Of a stretch of 64,000 nucleotides of DNA, positions 22,416 to 31,579 are shown piece after piece. Source of the DNA: Hyposmocoma kahamanoa (lineage: Eukaryota > Arthropoda > Insecta > Lepidoptera > Cosmopterigidae); assembly GCF_003589595.1 (NCBI RefSeq), contig NW_020654422.1, positions 1,933,029 to 1,997,028 on the forward strand, in the 5' to 3' direction. Position 1 is the stretch's first letter; the number at the start of each line of letters is the position of its first letter. A program made the translations under genes and the position numbers. The notes beneath the pieces are model-generated. The model searched no databases. It had not been told where the DNA came from and saw nothing but the letters and a program-made list of their open reading frames with translations.

Positions 22416-23250
22416 CTCGCACAGCCATCTTGTGACTCATATCTCCGCATCTGCTATATAAGAACTTACTAATTTAAAAAAATAACACTTCTCACTCACA
22501 CTTATGAGCAGTAAGTAATATGACCAAAATTTTTAATATCTAATTGTACCTTCAAATAGAATACTCACAAATTCGACGAATATTGTTTCCCTCCAAAATT
22601 ACGTAAAATACGTATAGATCCGTTTACATTAGCAAGTGACACTGCCCCGATAATTTGTGAATTGTGATTTATAATGCCCCCGTAGAATGGCATTCATTAG
22701 TTTTAGGGTTCCGCAAACTTACGTAATACGATATATGGTCTTATTGTGACGCAATTTATTTGAATGCGGTTTCGTCTATTGAAGGAAGTGAAGAAAGTGT
22801 GTTATTAGAACTCTTTGTGTTGTGGCGCTAACGTTGTATTGTGTTGTTAGATGGATTTACGCCGTGTAGTTATTGTAAGTTCTTACTATCACGATATATT
22901 AACATCAAGGGCTAAGATTTCGCTTTGTGCTCACTCTTCGCTAATAAGAATCATTTTATTCACGTTTAAATCTGCCACTAAATTATATCACGTCCGCCGT
23001 CGGAGAAGATTTATCAGTATCAGACGGGAATAAAGGATTCTATAATCTCAAAGGTATATAAGTAATATTTTGAGTAATTTTGTTTACGATGCTGTTGTTG
23101 GTGTAGCGCTTTGAAAAGCGCACATGTTACTTTACTTGTACGACCCTTCACATCCTCCTTTATATTTTCCATGTACTTTATACCCAGTCTTCTCATACCT
23201 TTGATAATGTTTTTAATAACATTATCAAGTTGCGCAAGTATTTTGTATAC
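22416..23250. other. Unclassified DNA
   Basis: No gene supported. The ORFs at 22851-23362 are short and unremarkable. Confidence 0.4.
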
Positions 23251-23476
23251 AACTGCCTCCGCGGCCGAACGGTTACCACGCCGGACTGCCACGAAGAGGT
23301 CCCAGGTTCGATTCCCGGGCCGGGAGAAATATTTGTATGGCCTACAATTATTTCTCTCGTGAGTTTGGGTGTAATTTGTGGTTGTCTATGTGTGTGTGTC
23401 CATGGCACCCGTGACACAGGGTTTCCCTAGTGCGGGGCTATGTTGAGTGTGTGCGTTATTTATTTATTTATTTATC
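23251..23476 (+). repeat. Family B tRNA-derived SINE, full length reference copy
   Basis: Best-preserved copy. It has the head actgcctccgcggccgaacg (box A), box B aggttcgattcccgg, body tatggcctacaattatttct, 'gggtgtaatttgtggttg', 'tccatggcacccgtgacac' and tail 'gcggggctatgttgagtgtg', then a (ttat)n simple tail. Transcription by RNA polymerase III would be expected for such elements; activity is not shown. Confidence 0.9.
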
Positions 23477-23737
23477 TTTTACATATACAAATAGTAGAAC
23501 TGTTAGTTAATTTTTTTTTTCATATTACACAACAAATAATTTATTTCTTTGTGATATACTTTAAATAACTGTAATCTGGGTTGCGTCTTATAAAATTTTC
23601 GTATTTTTTATTTAGACACTCGTGCAATAATTCACTGTACTGAGTCCAATGTTATCCAATTTATTAAACACAATAATGAGTTCTTAGGTTTTCGCGATAG
23701 TTATATATAGAAAATGAAACTATGTTTTCGGATCTAA
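23477..23737. other. AT-rich DNA
   Basis: Holds a (T)10 run at 23511-23520 and no other recognised feature. Confidence 0.35.
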
Positions 23738-24077
23738 ATCAGCCGTGACCATGGGGTGTAAGAGCGTTTGTGCACTACGTCCGATTCGTATCAGTTCCGA
23801 ATCGGAAAAATGACGGTCCGAAATATCACAGGGATCAATTTATATCTAGGTGTACAAGAGATATTCGTATTTTCTCGTATTCGAATTGGACTTAGTGCAC
23901 AAGCGACATCCGAACTGGGTCCGAGTTTTATAGATTTGGATAGTCTCGGATTCGGAAAGAAAACCAATCGGATTCTGAGTGCAAACGCGCTAAAGAGCCT
24001 GTAAACGTTGGTTTGTATGAAAAAACAAATTATTCATACCCGATTTAGATCGGAAAAAATAGTTTCATTTTGTATAA
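23738..24077 (+). repeat. Family E repeat interrupted by element F
   Basis: Family E blocks 'cagccgtgaccatgg' (from 23741) and 'gtaaacgttggtttgtatg' to gtttcatttt (24072) are separated by the inserted element F at about 23764-23992. Confidence 0.75.
23764..23992 (+). mobile_element. MITE-like element F, copy 1
   Basis: Termini gagcgtttgtgcactac and tctgagtgcaaacgcgc are imperfect inverted repeats flanked by TAA on both sides. The interior is rich in 'ttcgaattgg', 'tccga' and 'atcgga' motifs and has no transposase. A 3-bp TAA duplication suits PIF/Harbinger-type MITEs. An inverted second copy lies at 25838. Confidence 0.7.
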
Positions 24078-24119
24078 TAATAATAAGTTTAAACAAAATA
24101 AATGACAAATAAATATTAG

Positions 24120-24333
24120 ACAACATCACGTACATTACTGTGATCCCAAAGTAACTAAATCATTTACGTTATGGAAATGGGAAACAACAACGACGGTACC
24201 ACAAACATCCCCCGAGACAATATGGAAAATTTAGTGTTTCTACATTGATCCGGCCGGAGATCGAACACAAGACCTTCGAGATGGCGACACCATGAAAACC
24301 GAAGTGCAAGCCACTCGACCACGGAAATCGTCA
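24120..24333 (-). repeat. Family I tRNA-derived SINE
   Basis: On the minus strand: head with box A tggtcgagtggcttgc and box B gtgttcgatctcc, body atgtagaaacac, tttgtggtaccgtcgttg, tttcccatttccataac, and an end containing 'tttgggatcac'. A second copy sits at 61870. Confidence 0.75.
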
Positions 24334-24339
24334 AACAAA

Positions 24340-24705
24340 ATTCTAATCTTTCTAGTTTAAAAAGAAAAAAATAAATTTTCATAAAACACAAAAAGATCGC
24401 GTCTAACGGTGTTACCAACGTCAAGTCCCAACGGGTCTGGAACGCACCTGTTCTCGCTAAGCAGGTAAATATTTGCTTTACTGCATTCTTTGGCAACACT
24501 GCTAAGAGTGCATCAACCCCGCACGAGCACAACGATAAGATAGTAAACATCAATGTATTGTGTAACGTTGGTTTTATGGGTACCGTAAAACCTTTTCCAA
24601 CAATTGCTATGAAAATATAAAACACTATTTACTGCTAACTAGCTAGTACCCCAAGTTATATCATAACATTTCTGAGCTACTAGATATACCTATCGTTTGG
24701 TTTGC
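24340..24705 (-). repeat. Repeat J (unclassified), long copy
   Basis: A block at about 24560-24690 matches, in reverse orientation, the segment inserted in family A at 40595-40759 (shared 'ttttatattttcatagcaat tgttg' and a diverged 'tagctcagaaatgttatgat'). The remainder has an open minus frame without recognised domains. Confidence 0.55.
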
Positions 24706-24710
24706 ATAGA

Positions 24711-24909
24711 GTTTTGAAAGGTGCTGGTCAAACTACGGGCACATGGGACTTGTCAACTAATATGTCAGGGTGACGGGCACAGTGGCAGTGCACCTCAGAT
24801 CTTTGTGGTTTAAAGTCCTGAACTACATTGCAAATGTTATGGATCGACATGTCGCTTACCACCAGGCGCACGACCTGGACGGTGTCACTCACTCAGTATC
24901 ATAAAAAAA
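24711..24909 (+). repeat. Family A repeat, 3' part
   Basis: Runs from ttttgaaaggtgctggtc to actcagtatcataaaaaaa, with the hallmark blocks in order. Confidence 0.85.
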
Positions 24910-25238
24910 TAGATGTGTTTCTCACAATGTTTTTGTTGTTGGGGGAATGATTTAGCTCACAAGTTCAGCTTATAGCTATTTTTACAAGATGTAATGTTAA
25001 ATAGACTATTACGTGCCGTTAAAACGTTTCCACATTAACGTAAAAAATACTGCCTACCTATTGCACATACGACAACACAAGAATCTTTCCACTAATTAGT
25101 TTTTGTATCCCGAATGCTAACACAGAAAATAACAATGTTATGGAAAAGAAAACTTTCTGCTACAACAATAATCTTTTATTTTCGGATGACGCAATTGGCG
25201 AACATTTTGATTTTATGATAAGTAACGGGATTAACAAG

Positions 25239-25425
25239 TAATGTTCCCATTATTGATTGGCGGCAAAAATATGTAAAGTGACAGTACTTCCCTTCCCTTC
25301 CCTTAGTTTAACCTTAAGTTCCTTACTCTTAAGCCTGTTTTGTGATTGAGAAATAAATAAAACTTCATTCATTCATTCATTCATTCCCTGGACGAACTCT
25401 TTCACATGTAGCCCTACTGCTATTG
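25239..25425 (-). repeat. Family A repeat (5' end) with nested insertion
   Basis: Family A blocks 'attgattggcggcaaaaata', 'gacagtacttcc' and 'cctggacgaactctttcac' are split by the insertion at about 25292-25384. Confidence 0.8.
25292..25384 (+). mobile_element. Short retroelement 3' end with (ATTC)n tail
   Basis: About 90 bp ending in aaataaataaaacttc and five cattc units. It is inserted in a family A copy next to ttccc repeats that could be target duplications. The tail suggests a LINE or SINE 3' terminus; the parent family was not identified. Confidence 0.55.
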
Positions 25426-25837
25426 ATTGTAAAAAACTTAATTATTATGCACAGAAACCTTCACGCTATTTTCCCATCTAGACAGACATAGATCATAGTC
25501 ATCCACTTGCTACGATCCCGATACACGTTGAAATAAATAAAATTGAGTGATATTGGTATAACATTGTGACACATTTATTTCTCATTATATTTTTTAATTG
25601 TTAAATTTACCTTTTAAGTGGAAAATGATGTAAAAGTAACCACAAACGGCCAATGACTAATACGAGAGATAAAAACAACGAGTAATTAACCTGGGTAGCT
25701 ATCTGAAAACGCGAAGTGTCCTTAGGTGTTATTTAAAAAGTGATAAAATGCTTTATACCTTTAAACTTGTGTATTGAATATTATACGTTGATAAGAAGTC
25801 TAGATTATTCTAAAGATAAATTAGAATTGATATTATA

Positions 25838-26223
25838 AGCGTTCCTCGATCTTCGCATTCAATTCTTAGTCGTTCCGTTTCGGATACTATACGGATCTAG
25901 AAAACTCGGACACACTTCGGACGTCGCTTGTGCACTAAGTCCAATTCGAATCCAAGAAAATGCATTCATCTTGTACACCTAGAGATAAAATTATCCCTGT
26001 GACTGTGGGGGTCTATTCTCGATCTCCGTCCGACATCCGTCTGAAACAATTGCTGCCAAATAAGCAATACTTGACTACATGAAAAGACGCGTGATGCGAA
26101 TGAAGCTTCATACTTGATACTTGTCTTTTAATTTTGTCGAATATTACTTATTTGACAGTAATTGATTCGGACGGACGTCAGACGGAGAACGAGATACGAA
26201 TCGGACGTAGTGCGCAAATGCTC
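25838..26223 (-). mobile_element. MITE-like element F, copy 2, carrying nested element L
   Basis: Reverse copy of F: 'acttcggacgtcgcttgtgc', 'ccaattcgaatcc', 'ttgtacacctagagata' and the end 'ggacgtagtgcgcaaatgctc', followed by TTA. About 185 bp inside is a second inverted-repeat element (L). Confidence 0.7.
26013..26196. mobile_element. MITE-like element L nested in F
   Basis: About 50-bp imperfect inverted termini: left tattctcgatctccgtccga and right ggacgtcagacggagaacg, the left inner part ending 'caaataag' and the right beginning 'cttattt'. A fragment of the same end lies near 53285-53315 (agacatccgtctgaaacaat). Confidence 0.7.
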
Positions 26224-26441
26224 TTAGCGTTTTCTACAGTCAACATTTTTAAACACGAAAAGCTAATTTGAAATGGAACTCCCTTACCCGCATATATTCC
26301 CTCCCTATTATGACACGGAGTCCTTCAAACGAGTCATGAAGATTCATCTTGTAGGCATATAATATATATTTAAGAAAGTGCTTATATTGTTTTACAGAAC
26401 TTGAACTTAATTTATTTGTTTTTCAAACAAAACAACAACGC

Positions 26442-26525
26442 CATCTCAGTCAGTCAGTTGGTTTGTTTGATAAAACAAATGTATACGCGTTTTGGATCCG
26501 AAAAAAAAAATAGTTTCATTTCCTT
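26442..26525 (+). repeat. Family E repeat, internally deleted
   Basis: atctcagtcagtcag, gttggtttgtttgat, gtatacgcgttttggatccg and tagtttcatttcc are the family E blocks; the middle 'ccgtgaccatggg...' is missing. Confidence 0.7.
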
Positions 26526-27235
26526 TGTGTAAACAATCACGAAAACCGAAGAATTCGACATTTAAACTTAGGATATCGAATAGAATAACAGAACTGTGCC
26601 TCTACCATGAGATTACAGGGACAGTTATCGCTAGCGATCGCGTAAAATATTTGTATACAAAAAATGTTTCGTCTTGTGACCGCTAGGGGCGCTATATAAT
26701 TTGCCGTACAAAATTGTGAAGTAATTTACGCGGTCGCTAGCGACAAAAGTCACAGTAATCTCGTGTTGGAAGCGCTTCTACAGCGTAAGATAAGTCATAT
26801 AACGCTGTATTGATGTTACCAATGGTTTATTTATGCTTATAGGTACCCAAAACCTTGTATCATAACAAAAAATTCCTATCATCAAATATTTCTTTGATGT
26901 ATATGTGACACGACATTATTGTAGCATGACTAATTAAATACAGTATAAGATAATTAGAGCGTAATTTATTGCCCAGGTGTTTAAGAGTGGTAGGCTAGTG
27001 GGAGAATGTCCAAGAATAGGTCCACAATCCTTCACGTGTGCATTCTCCAACCCGAATTGAAAATCTCTCTATAATGTATAATGGGTTGGTGGTGTTGATG
27101 GTTAAATTAAGTGCTCAAATAATTTTACCCATATTTTGCGGTAAAACCAATAAATTGGCAACACCCCACTTTGACTACGGCTGTCCGCGATTTGTAGTGC
27201 TATTTCCTTTACTAAGGACAAAAAAACGTGTAAAG
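26526..27235. other. Unclassified DNA
   Basis: Contains 'gttatcgctagcgatcgcg' at about 26625 and a matching 'gcggtcgctagcgac' at about 26730, an inverted-repeat-like pair around 100 bp that may mark a small decayed MITE. Confidence 0.4.
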
Positions 27236-27239
27236 TATA

Positions 27240-27560
27240 AGGACTCGTCCCCATTATGTCGTAACGACAGATAGCCGTGCAGTTTAAAGTGTCGTGACTT
27301 GTTTATTTAAATGAAGTTGTTTCCATATAGTAAAACACGAATAACTGTCGTACGCGATATTTTTGTCGTTACGACGACAGACTGCCGTGCAATAGGAACA
27401 ACTAGAACGACAGTCGTCAGACGATAAATAAAACGTCACGACAAAAATGTGACGACTGATAATCACAATTTTAAGCGATCCTGTCATGCAAACGACAATG
27501 AATTATCGTCACGATCTAGTGGGAACAGCTAGACACGACGCGACAGTCGTCCAATCATAC
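27240..27560. repeat. CGAC/GTCG-rich degenerate repeat block
   Basis: A motif of type gtcgtaacgacagatagccg at 27259 recurs in longer form at 27365 (gtcgttacgacgacagactg ccgtgca). Many further 'cgacagtcgtc'-type near-palindromes follow up to 27550. No coding content is recognised; possibly internal repeats of a MITE. Confidence 0.5.
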
Positions 27561-27593
27561 ATATAATAATGCGAACACGCCCTAAGTAAAATA

Positions 27594-27882
27594 TTTTTTT
27601 TATAATACCATGTGACGGGACGACCAAGTCATGCGCCTGGTGGAAAGCGACACGCCTGTACATGACACGGTTGTAGTGCCCGTCAGAGCTTTAAATCGCA
27701 ATGATCTGAGGGGCGCTGACACTGCGCCCGTCATCCTGAGTCATAAGTAGACAAGTCTCATGTGTCTGTAATTTCACCAGCTTCCTTCTTACCCTTTGAA
27801 ACTGGAACGCAGTAATGCTCACATTACTGCTTAGCGTCAGAAATAGATACGGTGGCAGTACTTGCTTGCATGAACACTTTCA
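27594..27882 (-). repeat. Family A repeat, near full length
   Basis: Runs from ttttttataataccatgtga through gatctgaggggcgctgac to tggcagtacttgcttgc, where it becomes diverged. Confidence 0.85.
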
Positions 27883-28111
27883 ATTGAAACTAAGGAAATA
27901 AATAAAAGTACTCGTAAAATATAAAGTACGCCCACCATGCGTCAGATGGCGTCAAATATAAATATTTACGATAAGTATTATCAATTATTATATCGAAATG
28001 ATATTTTTTATATCGTCAGGATTATGGTCATATCGTTTGTTTGATGAATAGAGATACAAAAAAAATAGGAACACAGCATGGAGTCCTACAAAAGCGATTT
28101 GAGAATAGTCC

Positions 28112-28235
28112 TAAAGGGTTGTCAACGCGTTTGTGACGCCACTGGTGTTGCAGGCGTTCACAGGCGACGGTGACCGCTTTCCATCAGGCGGGCCGTATGC
28201 TTGTTTGCTGCCTACATGCTATTTTAAAAAAAATG
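28112..28235 (+). repeat. LINE 3' UTR fragment
   Basis: Contains 'gttgcaggcgttcacaggcg' and 'tccatcaggcgggccgtatg cttgtttgc' followed by an A-run at 28225, a 3'-end type known from lepidopteran LINEs. No coding part is present. Confidence 0.6.
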
Positions 28236-28445
28236 CAATTATTTCCTAATAAATGTATGAGTAGGTAATTGGTATACATATATATTCGTAATAGTTAGTC
28301 TGAATTACTTATTCTTGAGTAATTACATGTGTTGTGCGATAAAAGTGTCCTCCATCAAACGACAAAAAACATACGAACAGAATTTCTATGCTGCTGGTTA
28401 AATACATATATATACAATATTTGGACGATCTTGGCGTCTTAGTTT
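28236..28445. other. AT-rich DNA upstream of the RTE insertion site
   Basis: No recognised feature; it provides the target sequence of the RTE insertion. Confidence 0.35.
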
Positions 28446-28460
28446 AGCCTGTTGAAAACT

Positions 28461-29515
28461 CTCTCTCTCATCTCTCTCTCATCTTAGCGTTGTCCCGGTT
28501 GCGTCCTCAGCAGGGTTGCTGCGGAGCCCGGGGTCCGCTTTCCTACTCTTTCTCCTCCACTTTGCACGGTCTTCGGCATCCTTAGTGGTGAGACCATTGG
28601 CACGCATATCACCCTTGGCGACGTCAAGCCAGCACTTCTTGGGTCTGCCCCTTCTACCGGGGCCCGGCGGAGGTGGCATAGCCAGACATTTGTTTCCCAC
28701 GTAGCAAGCCGGTTTCCGTAAGATGTGGCCGTACCAACGTAGGCGGCTTTCTTGCAGTTTATCTGCAATGTCACGGACATGAAGGCTGCCGCGGATGCGG
28801 GAGTTTCTGACACGGTCTTTCCGTGAAACTCCACACATCCAGCGCAGCATCTTCATTTCCGTGACACGCAGCTCCTGCTTATGACGCTCAAGTACGGGCC
28901 ACGTTTCACTGCCATATAAAAGAACAGGCCTAATGATGGATTTATAGACCTGTCTTTTCAGCTTAACCGGCATCTTGGGGTCACAAATTACACCAGTCAC
29001 CTCACGCCACTTTGCCCAAGCGACTGCGATTCGGGCTCTAACGTCGCAGTCGATGTCTCCGGACGCGCTAAGTACAGATCCCAAGTATTTAAACTGGCCC
29101 GTAGGCTCGACCGCGTCTTCGCCTATGCGTACGGGTAGGGGATCTGTAGCGTTGCAGACCATGTACTCAGTCTTCGCCACATTTAGTCTCAAACCGCCGT
29201 TCTCAAGCGACTCCTTCCACACATTCACTCGTCGTACCAGTCTCCCTCTATCCGCATCCGCCAGCGCGATATCGTCAGCGTACATAAGCATCCACGGGGG
29301 TTGCTCATGCGTGTCTCGGATGGAGCTTGAGACCTCGTCTAATATCACGCTGAACAGATAGGGACTGAGAACTGAGCCCTGGTGAACTCCGACTGTGACA
29401 GGGAAGGGTTTAGTGTCACCAACAGCAGTCCTAACCATGGATTCGGAATCGCGGTACATGTCTCGGATGATGTCAATATAAGCTTCTGGTACCCCTTTGG
29501 ATCTCAGAGCGAGAG
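28461..29515 (-). mobile_element. 5'-truncated RTE-type LINE with perfect target-site duplication
   Basis: The sequence agcctgttgaaaact occurs exactly at 28446-28460 and 29516-29530, flanking the element as a 15-bp target-site duplication. The element lies on the minus strand: its 5' cut point is near 29515 and its 3' end is a (GATGAGAGA)n-like simple tail at about 28461-28484. The open reading frame runs uninterrupted from the truncation point to the natural stop. Perfect duplication, clean tail and open frame together indicate a comparatively recent insertion. Confidence 0.9.
28479..29510 (-). CDS. RTE-clade reverse transcriptase, C-terminal two thirds of the domain onward
   Basis: The frame is open beyond the first ATG (29459) up to the truncation point; upstream it reads ALRSKGVPEAYIDIIRD. 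Downstream are VHQGSVLSPYLF, the catalytic palm motif MYADDIAL, KYLGS, then RPVLLYGSETW, EMKMLRWMCGV, LRWYGHILR, GRRGRPKKCW and DAEDRAKWRRKSRKADP, which is the typical order for RTE/BovB-like elements. Role: target-primed reverse transcription of the element's own RNA. The apurinic endonuclease and the N-terminal fingers are missing, so the product is not autonomous. It ends naturally at a TGA followed by the GATGAGAGA tail. The neighbours are repeats, not an operon. Expression is not indicated. Clade is from memory of motif order; LINE identity is certain. Confidence 0.88.
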   Translation of the reverse strand, partial: ALRSKGVPEAYIDIIRDMYRDSESMVRTAVGDTKPFPVTVGVHQGSVLSPYLFSVILDEVSSSIRDTHEQPPWMLMYADDIALADADRGRLVRRVNVWKESLENGGLRLNVAKTEYMVCNATDPLPVRIGEDAVEPTGQFKYLGSVLSASGDIDCDVRARIAVAWAKWREVTGVICDPKMPVKLKRQVYKSIIRPVLLYGSETWPVLERHKQELRVTEMKMLRWMCGVSRKDRVRNSRIRGSLHVRDIADKLQESRLRWYGHILRKPACYVGNKCLAMPPPPGPGRRGRPKKCWLDVAKGDMRANGLTTKDAEDRAKWRRKSRKADPGLRSNPAEDATGTTLR

Positions 29516-29546
29516 AGCCTGTTGAAAACTGTGCCGTGTAAAAAGC

Positions 29547-29600
29547 CTAATGGCTTGACCTACCTCAAAAAGCAAAGGCCGTGGATCTAAGTTTCTTGGA
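29547..29600 (+). repeat. Family G SINE-like head fragment
   Basis: ctaatggcttgacctacctc followed by aaggccgtggatctaag resembles the head at 7229-7290. It is separated from its possible tail at 29857 by AT-rich DNA. Confidence 0.45.
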
Positions 29601-29856
29601 ATTTGAAAGAAAAGATATAAAGAAAATACATTTATTTGTTTACCACAAAAAACAAATGACAAAAAACTAAGAGAAAACGGAACAAAACAGAACTAAAACA
29701 AAACTTGATCAAAACATTCAACGTAAAACACAAATAAATAATTACGAAACAAAAACACAAACAAACATAAAAGAAAAATGTATATACAAAAATTTGATAA
29801 AATTTAAACAGGAACTATTCACACAAATATTAATAAAAAACACTAAATACTGAGAT
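29601..29856. repeat. A-rich low-complexity tract
   Basis: About 250 bp composed mostly of aaaac/aaacaaa words. It has no coding content. Confidence 0.6.
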
Positions 29857-29962
29857 ACTTTGTGACCAGGCCATGGCCTAAACCCACGCCTGAGAGGATA
29901 GCCGTGCCCAGCAGTGGGACGTATAAATGACTTGATGATGATGGTGATGATGATGACGATGA
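29857..29962 (+). repeat. Family G SINE-like tail
   Basis: Contains ggccatggcctaaaccc, cctgagaggatagccgtgcc, 'cagcagtgggacgtataaat' and ends in (gatgatgat)n. Confidence 0.85.
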
Positions 29963-31154
29963 AAACTGTATAAGGGGCTGTATAGTTAGATCTCGGTTCA
30001 ACTAATTACGGAAACTTACAGAGTCTCTATTTACCTACCTTTAAAAAACGTACTATATAATAAATATATTATGACGTTATGGTACGATTACAACAGATCA
30101 TAATAATTCCCCAAGAAATACAGGTGCACCGAGGCCCAGTTAGATAAGCTATCTACAAAAGTGAGATAAGGGCGGTACTAGTTAAGTGTATTTACCTAAA
30201 ACTTGATAAAGAACCAAGCCTATGTCATATACACAAACATGCTCTCATCTGAAACTTATCCTATTGAATCCTTAAACGATCTAAGTAGAAATGGTCGAAA
30301 TTTTTTAATCCTACAATACACGTACGTGTACTATGGATTAAAAAAAATATGTCACCAATTTAATGTTCTGAGGCATTCGCAATTGAAAGGACTTAGGAAA
30401 CATTATTTCAAAACTTATTTCTGAAATAATTCTTTGGACATTATTGCCCTTGATTGCACTTCAAAATTCTGCCGACCACATTTCCAAGGTTAAAATACCT
30501 ATACATGTAAAAATGAACGAGGTATACCTATTCATATTTTAAACATCGTAAATATCTACCAACAAGGTAAAGTCCATATCATAAATGAGCAATCTACAAC
30601 TTTGTTCCTAGAAGGCGCGATAGACAGTGGCGCCGTGAGGAATTCGTAATTCGAACTTCGCAGAACTGCAACCGGACAGTGCGTATTCGCATACAAATAT
30701 TGATATAAATAAAATCATTGAACAGATTAAAATACAAAGTTGTCTGAATTTTTTTTTTTTGGAGACAACTCTGGGTAACTGCTTGTTTTTGTACACAAAC
30801 TGATTTCGCATGAGACCTGTCATTAACGTCTGTAAAAACAAGAATACATATCTGTGTTTCTTAATTGTATCACTGACGCAGCGATAAAAAGTTTTTCCAA
30901 GAAAAATTATTACCTTGTATTTGTATATACTAAACGAATACAAATTTCCTCAAGAATTCTAATTATGACCTCTTCACAGTATGTGAATGGTTATATATCA
31001 CTTTAATTTAAGTTTTGTGATTGGTCGATTTAACTTTCTCACGACTAATATAGTCGTGAAGTTACATCCACTTGATTGGTCAATTTAAAATTCGAACTGT
31101 ATTGTTAACGCGCTTTTTATGGAATACATTTTTTTAGTAACTTTTATTCTCCGT
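29963..31154. other. Unclassified AT-rich intron-like DNA before the coding exon
   Basis: No gene or repeat family recognised. Contains 'ctttctcacgactaatatagtcgtgaag', an 8-bp-arm hairpin at about 31038-31061, and a T(10) run near 30750. An ORF at 30608-30943 (minus, 111 codons) has no known motif. Confidence 0.4.
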
Positions 31155-31164
31155 TTGTCTTCAG

Positions 31165-31173
31165 ATGGCGTAG
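31165..31173 (+). promoter_or_regulatory. Two-codon upstream ORF (ATG GCG TAG)
   Basis: Directly after the predicted acceptor an ATG-GCG-TAG minimal ORF sits 5 bases before the ATG used for the Shank-like reading. If the acceptor at 31164 is used, every mRNA would carry this uORF and ribosomes would need to leak past or reinitiate. This is seen in sequence; any translational effect is inference. Confidence 0.45.
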
Positions 31174-31324
31174 CGTAATGGAGGGCGAGTGCTCGGAGGG
31201 CACGGAGGGCTGGCTGTTGGTGCGCGTGCACGTTCCCGAGCTGAACGTGCAGAAGAGCCTGCAGTTCCCGCGCGACCAGCTCGTCTGGGATGTCAAGCAG
31301 CAGTGCCTCGCTGCATTGCCCAAG
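31165..31324 (+). CDS. Shank/Prosap-like N-terminal coding exon (coding from 31178)
   Basis: Translation starts at ATG 31178 and gives 49 codons to 31324, exactly in frame with a GTCAGT donor at 31325 (phase 0). A pyrimidine-rich tract ending in TTCAG lies at 31155-31164, so the exon probably begins at 31165. The protein reads MEGECSEGTEGW then LLVRVHVPELNVQKSLQF, then a QLVWDVKQQ-type stretch. This resembles, from memory of the family, the first strands of the SPN (ubiquitin-like) domain of Shank/Prosap, a postsynaptic scaffold whose SPN domain binds Ras/Rap GTPases and precedes ankyrin repeats. The exon is far more GC-rich than its surroundings. No ankyrin, SH3, PDZ or SAM exons were found, so the gene must continue beyond the window or in short exons I missed. 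The reading beyond the donor (VSIYHIF...) is intron. Another protein with a ubiquitin-like N-terminus is possible. Exon call strong, family call moderate. Confidence 0.72.
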
Positions 31325-31452
31325 GTCAGTATCTACCACATATTTATTTTTGCCCAATATCTGTTAGCGTACGATTAGAGACAAAATGATCTGTCGCTGA
31401 TTGTACGCAACGTATTGTACATTTAATGACATTGAGGTTGATATCATTAAAA

Positions 31453-31473
31453 GTTAATAGATAGATAGATAGA
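31453..31473. repeat. (GATA)n microsatellite
   Basis: tagatagatagatag run in the intron just downstream of the exon donor. Confidence 0.85.
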
Positions 31474-31579
31474 AAACTCTTTACTGTTAGCACCACATAC
31501 ACAGAAAGATTACAGGCCAAAAATGAAACATATTAGCAGGGTAACAATTAAAACCTTATAAAAATAACATTATATTGTT

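Noticed and set aside
23251..23330. A functional tRNA gene
   Set aside because: Box A and box B are present, but the sequence continues into the SINE B body, a proper acceptor stem is not formed, and the same head recurs in several dispersed copies.
24164..24625. 153-codon minus-strand ORF as a protein gene
   Set aside because: Its last third is a tRNA-derived SINE (family I) and the rest belongs to repeat J, which has another copy at 40595.
28479..28834. Second overlapping minus-strand ORF (116 codons) beside the RTE frame
   Set aside because: It is a shadow of the reverse-transcriptase frame.
31085..31357. Minus-strand ORF over the Shank-like exon
   Set aside because: It is an antisense shadow of the GC-rich exon.
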